Below are positions 20,806 through 21,367 of a stretch of DNA of 21,367 bases, one piece after another; positions within the stretch are counted from its first letter, which is position 1; every line of letters begins with the position of its first letter. The stretch is from Conidiobolus incongruus B7586 (taxonomy: Eukaryota > Entomophthoromycota > Entomophthoromycetes > Entomophthorales > Conidiobolaceae): positions 1 through 21,367 of the forward strand of contig JNEM01008423.1 of assembly GCA_000697335.1 (NCBI GenBank), written 5' to 3'. Position numbers and translations under genes: made by a program. The notes under the pieces are model-generated. The model ran no database searches. It was not told where the DNA came from and saw nothing but the letters and a program-made list of their open reading frames with translations.

Positions 20806-21367
20806 ATGGTGGTAATTTTAAATTTCTAATTTAGAGTATTTGACTATAAAATTAACATTTTATTTTAAACGAATAATAGAAAGTAAAGACAATTTCGCGC
20901 AGTGCTGAAGATTATACCAGAGCCAATAAAAATGAATTAAACAAGGTTCAAAGAAATTTTGATCCTTTATTGCACCCTTTCCAAAAGTCTAGAGAATTTA
21001 GCAGAGCTTTAAATGCTACCAAATTGGAGAGAATGTTCGCTAAACCCTTTTTGGGCGCTCTTTCTGGTCATTCTGATGGTGTTTATTGCATGGCTAAACA
21101 CGCTAAAAATTTACAATATATTGTTTCTGGTGCTGGTGACGGAGGTAAAATTATTCAACAAGTGAAAAATATATAATTGTTAACATTATTTATTTAGAGG
21201 TTCGTGGTTGGAAGTTAAATACCAAGTATATAAATTCAAAAATATTTTAATATAAGTTGAAATTAATCGAATTATTATAGAGAATGTTTCTGGTCTACTA
21301 TTGGTCATAGAGGTATTGTAAAAGGTGTATCTATTTTACCCGATCATCACTCTTTTATCTCTGTTGG
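20806..21367 (+). CDS. SOF1: WD40 protein of the small-subunit processome (Sof1/DCAF13), 3' end outside window
   Basis: Nucleolar WD-repeat protein of the U3 snoRNP/SSU processome, needed for 18S rRNA maturation; in animals it also serves as a CUL4-DDB1 substrate receptor. Visible exons are 20806-20811, 20880-21144, 21198-21225 and 21281 to the window end, with introns of 68, 53 and 55 nt. The N-terminus reads MVKVKTISRSAEDYTRANKN, the family's hallmark start, then RNFDPLLHPFQKSREFSRAL, NATKLERMFAKPFLGALSGH and the first WD40 blades (GHSDGVYCMAKH, then IGHRGIVKGVSILPD). The start codon is inferred: the codon before KVKTIS in the main exon is TAG, part of an acceptor, and the only nearby source of a start is ATGGTG followed by a GTAATT donor. 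That makes the first exon just six coding bases. About 127 of an expected 440 or so residues are visible. Confidence 0.9.

Noticed and set aside
1-21367. tRNA, rRNA, CRISPR array, transposon or viral element
   Set aside because: I saw no terminal repeats, transposase or reverse transcriptase motifs, spaced direct repeats, or tRNA-like arms on either strand. The only repeats are short AT-rich microsatellites.

Overview
This is an AT-rich eukaryotic nuclear window, most likely from a fungus. The genes are split by very short GT-AG introns: the 36 I could place run from 48 to 68 nt. Stretches between genes are close to pure A+T. The best organism clue is a decayed fungus-type Zn2Cys6 transcription factor, found beside the Snu66, Tam41, Sof1 and Dfg10 families and a nuclear complex I subunit. 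Low GC with tiny introns and Zn2Cys6 factors would fit an early-diverging lineage such as Entomophthoromycotina (Conidiobolus-like). That placement is an inference, not something the sequence proves.

Layout, left to right. Bases 1-1791 hold the 3' part of a cytosolic Hsp90 gene ending in MEEVD (+). Bases 2478-3371 encode an intronless polyprenol reductase (Dfg10/SRD5A3 family, +). Bases 3638-5076 look intergenic at first but carry a broken Zn2Cys6 transcription factor on the minus strand. A second, unidentified coding-like remnant lies at 6202-6540 (-). Bases 6664-7385 encode a six-exon cytidine deaminase (+). Bases 8640-9986 encode an intronless secreted histidine phosphatase of the MINPP type (+). 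It converges on NAA15 (10101-12723, -, nine exons), the scaffold subunit of the NatA N-terminal acetyltransferase. NAA15 is divergent from TAM41 (13826-15342, +, nine exons), the mitochondrial CDP-diacylglycerol synthase. TAM41 converges on SNU66/SART1 (15978-18295, -, ten exons), a U4/U6.U5 tri-snRNP protein. Last come NDUFS6 (19376-19959, +, four exons), a complex I zinc subunit, and the start of SOF1/DCAF13 (20806 to the window end, +), a WD-repeat rRNA-processing protein.

The genes are independent housekeeping functions: protein folding, dolichol synthesis, pyrimidine salvage, phosphate release, N-terminal acetylation, cardiolipin precursor synthesis, splicing, respiration and ribosome assembly. 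They form no operon or gene cluster. I found no mobile element, CRISPR array, rRNA or tRNA, and no clearly new biological system. The items most worth a second look are the hidden transcription factor fossil, two stop-free introns with lengths divisible by three in SNU66, a six-base first exon in SOF1, and an NAA15 that ends well before the usual C-terminus.
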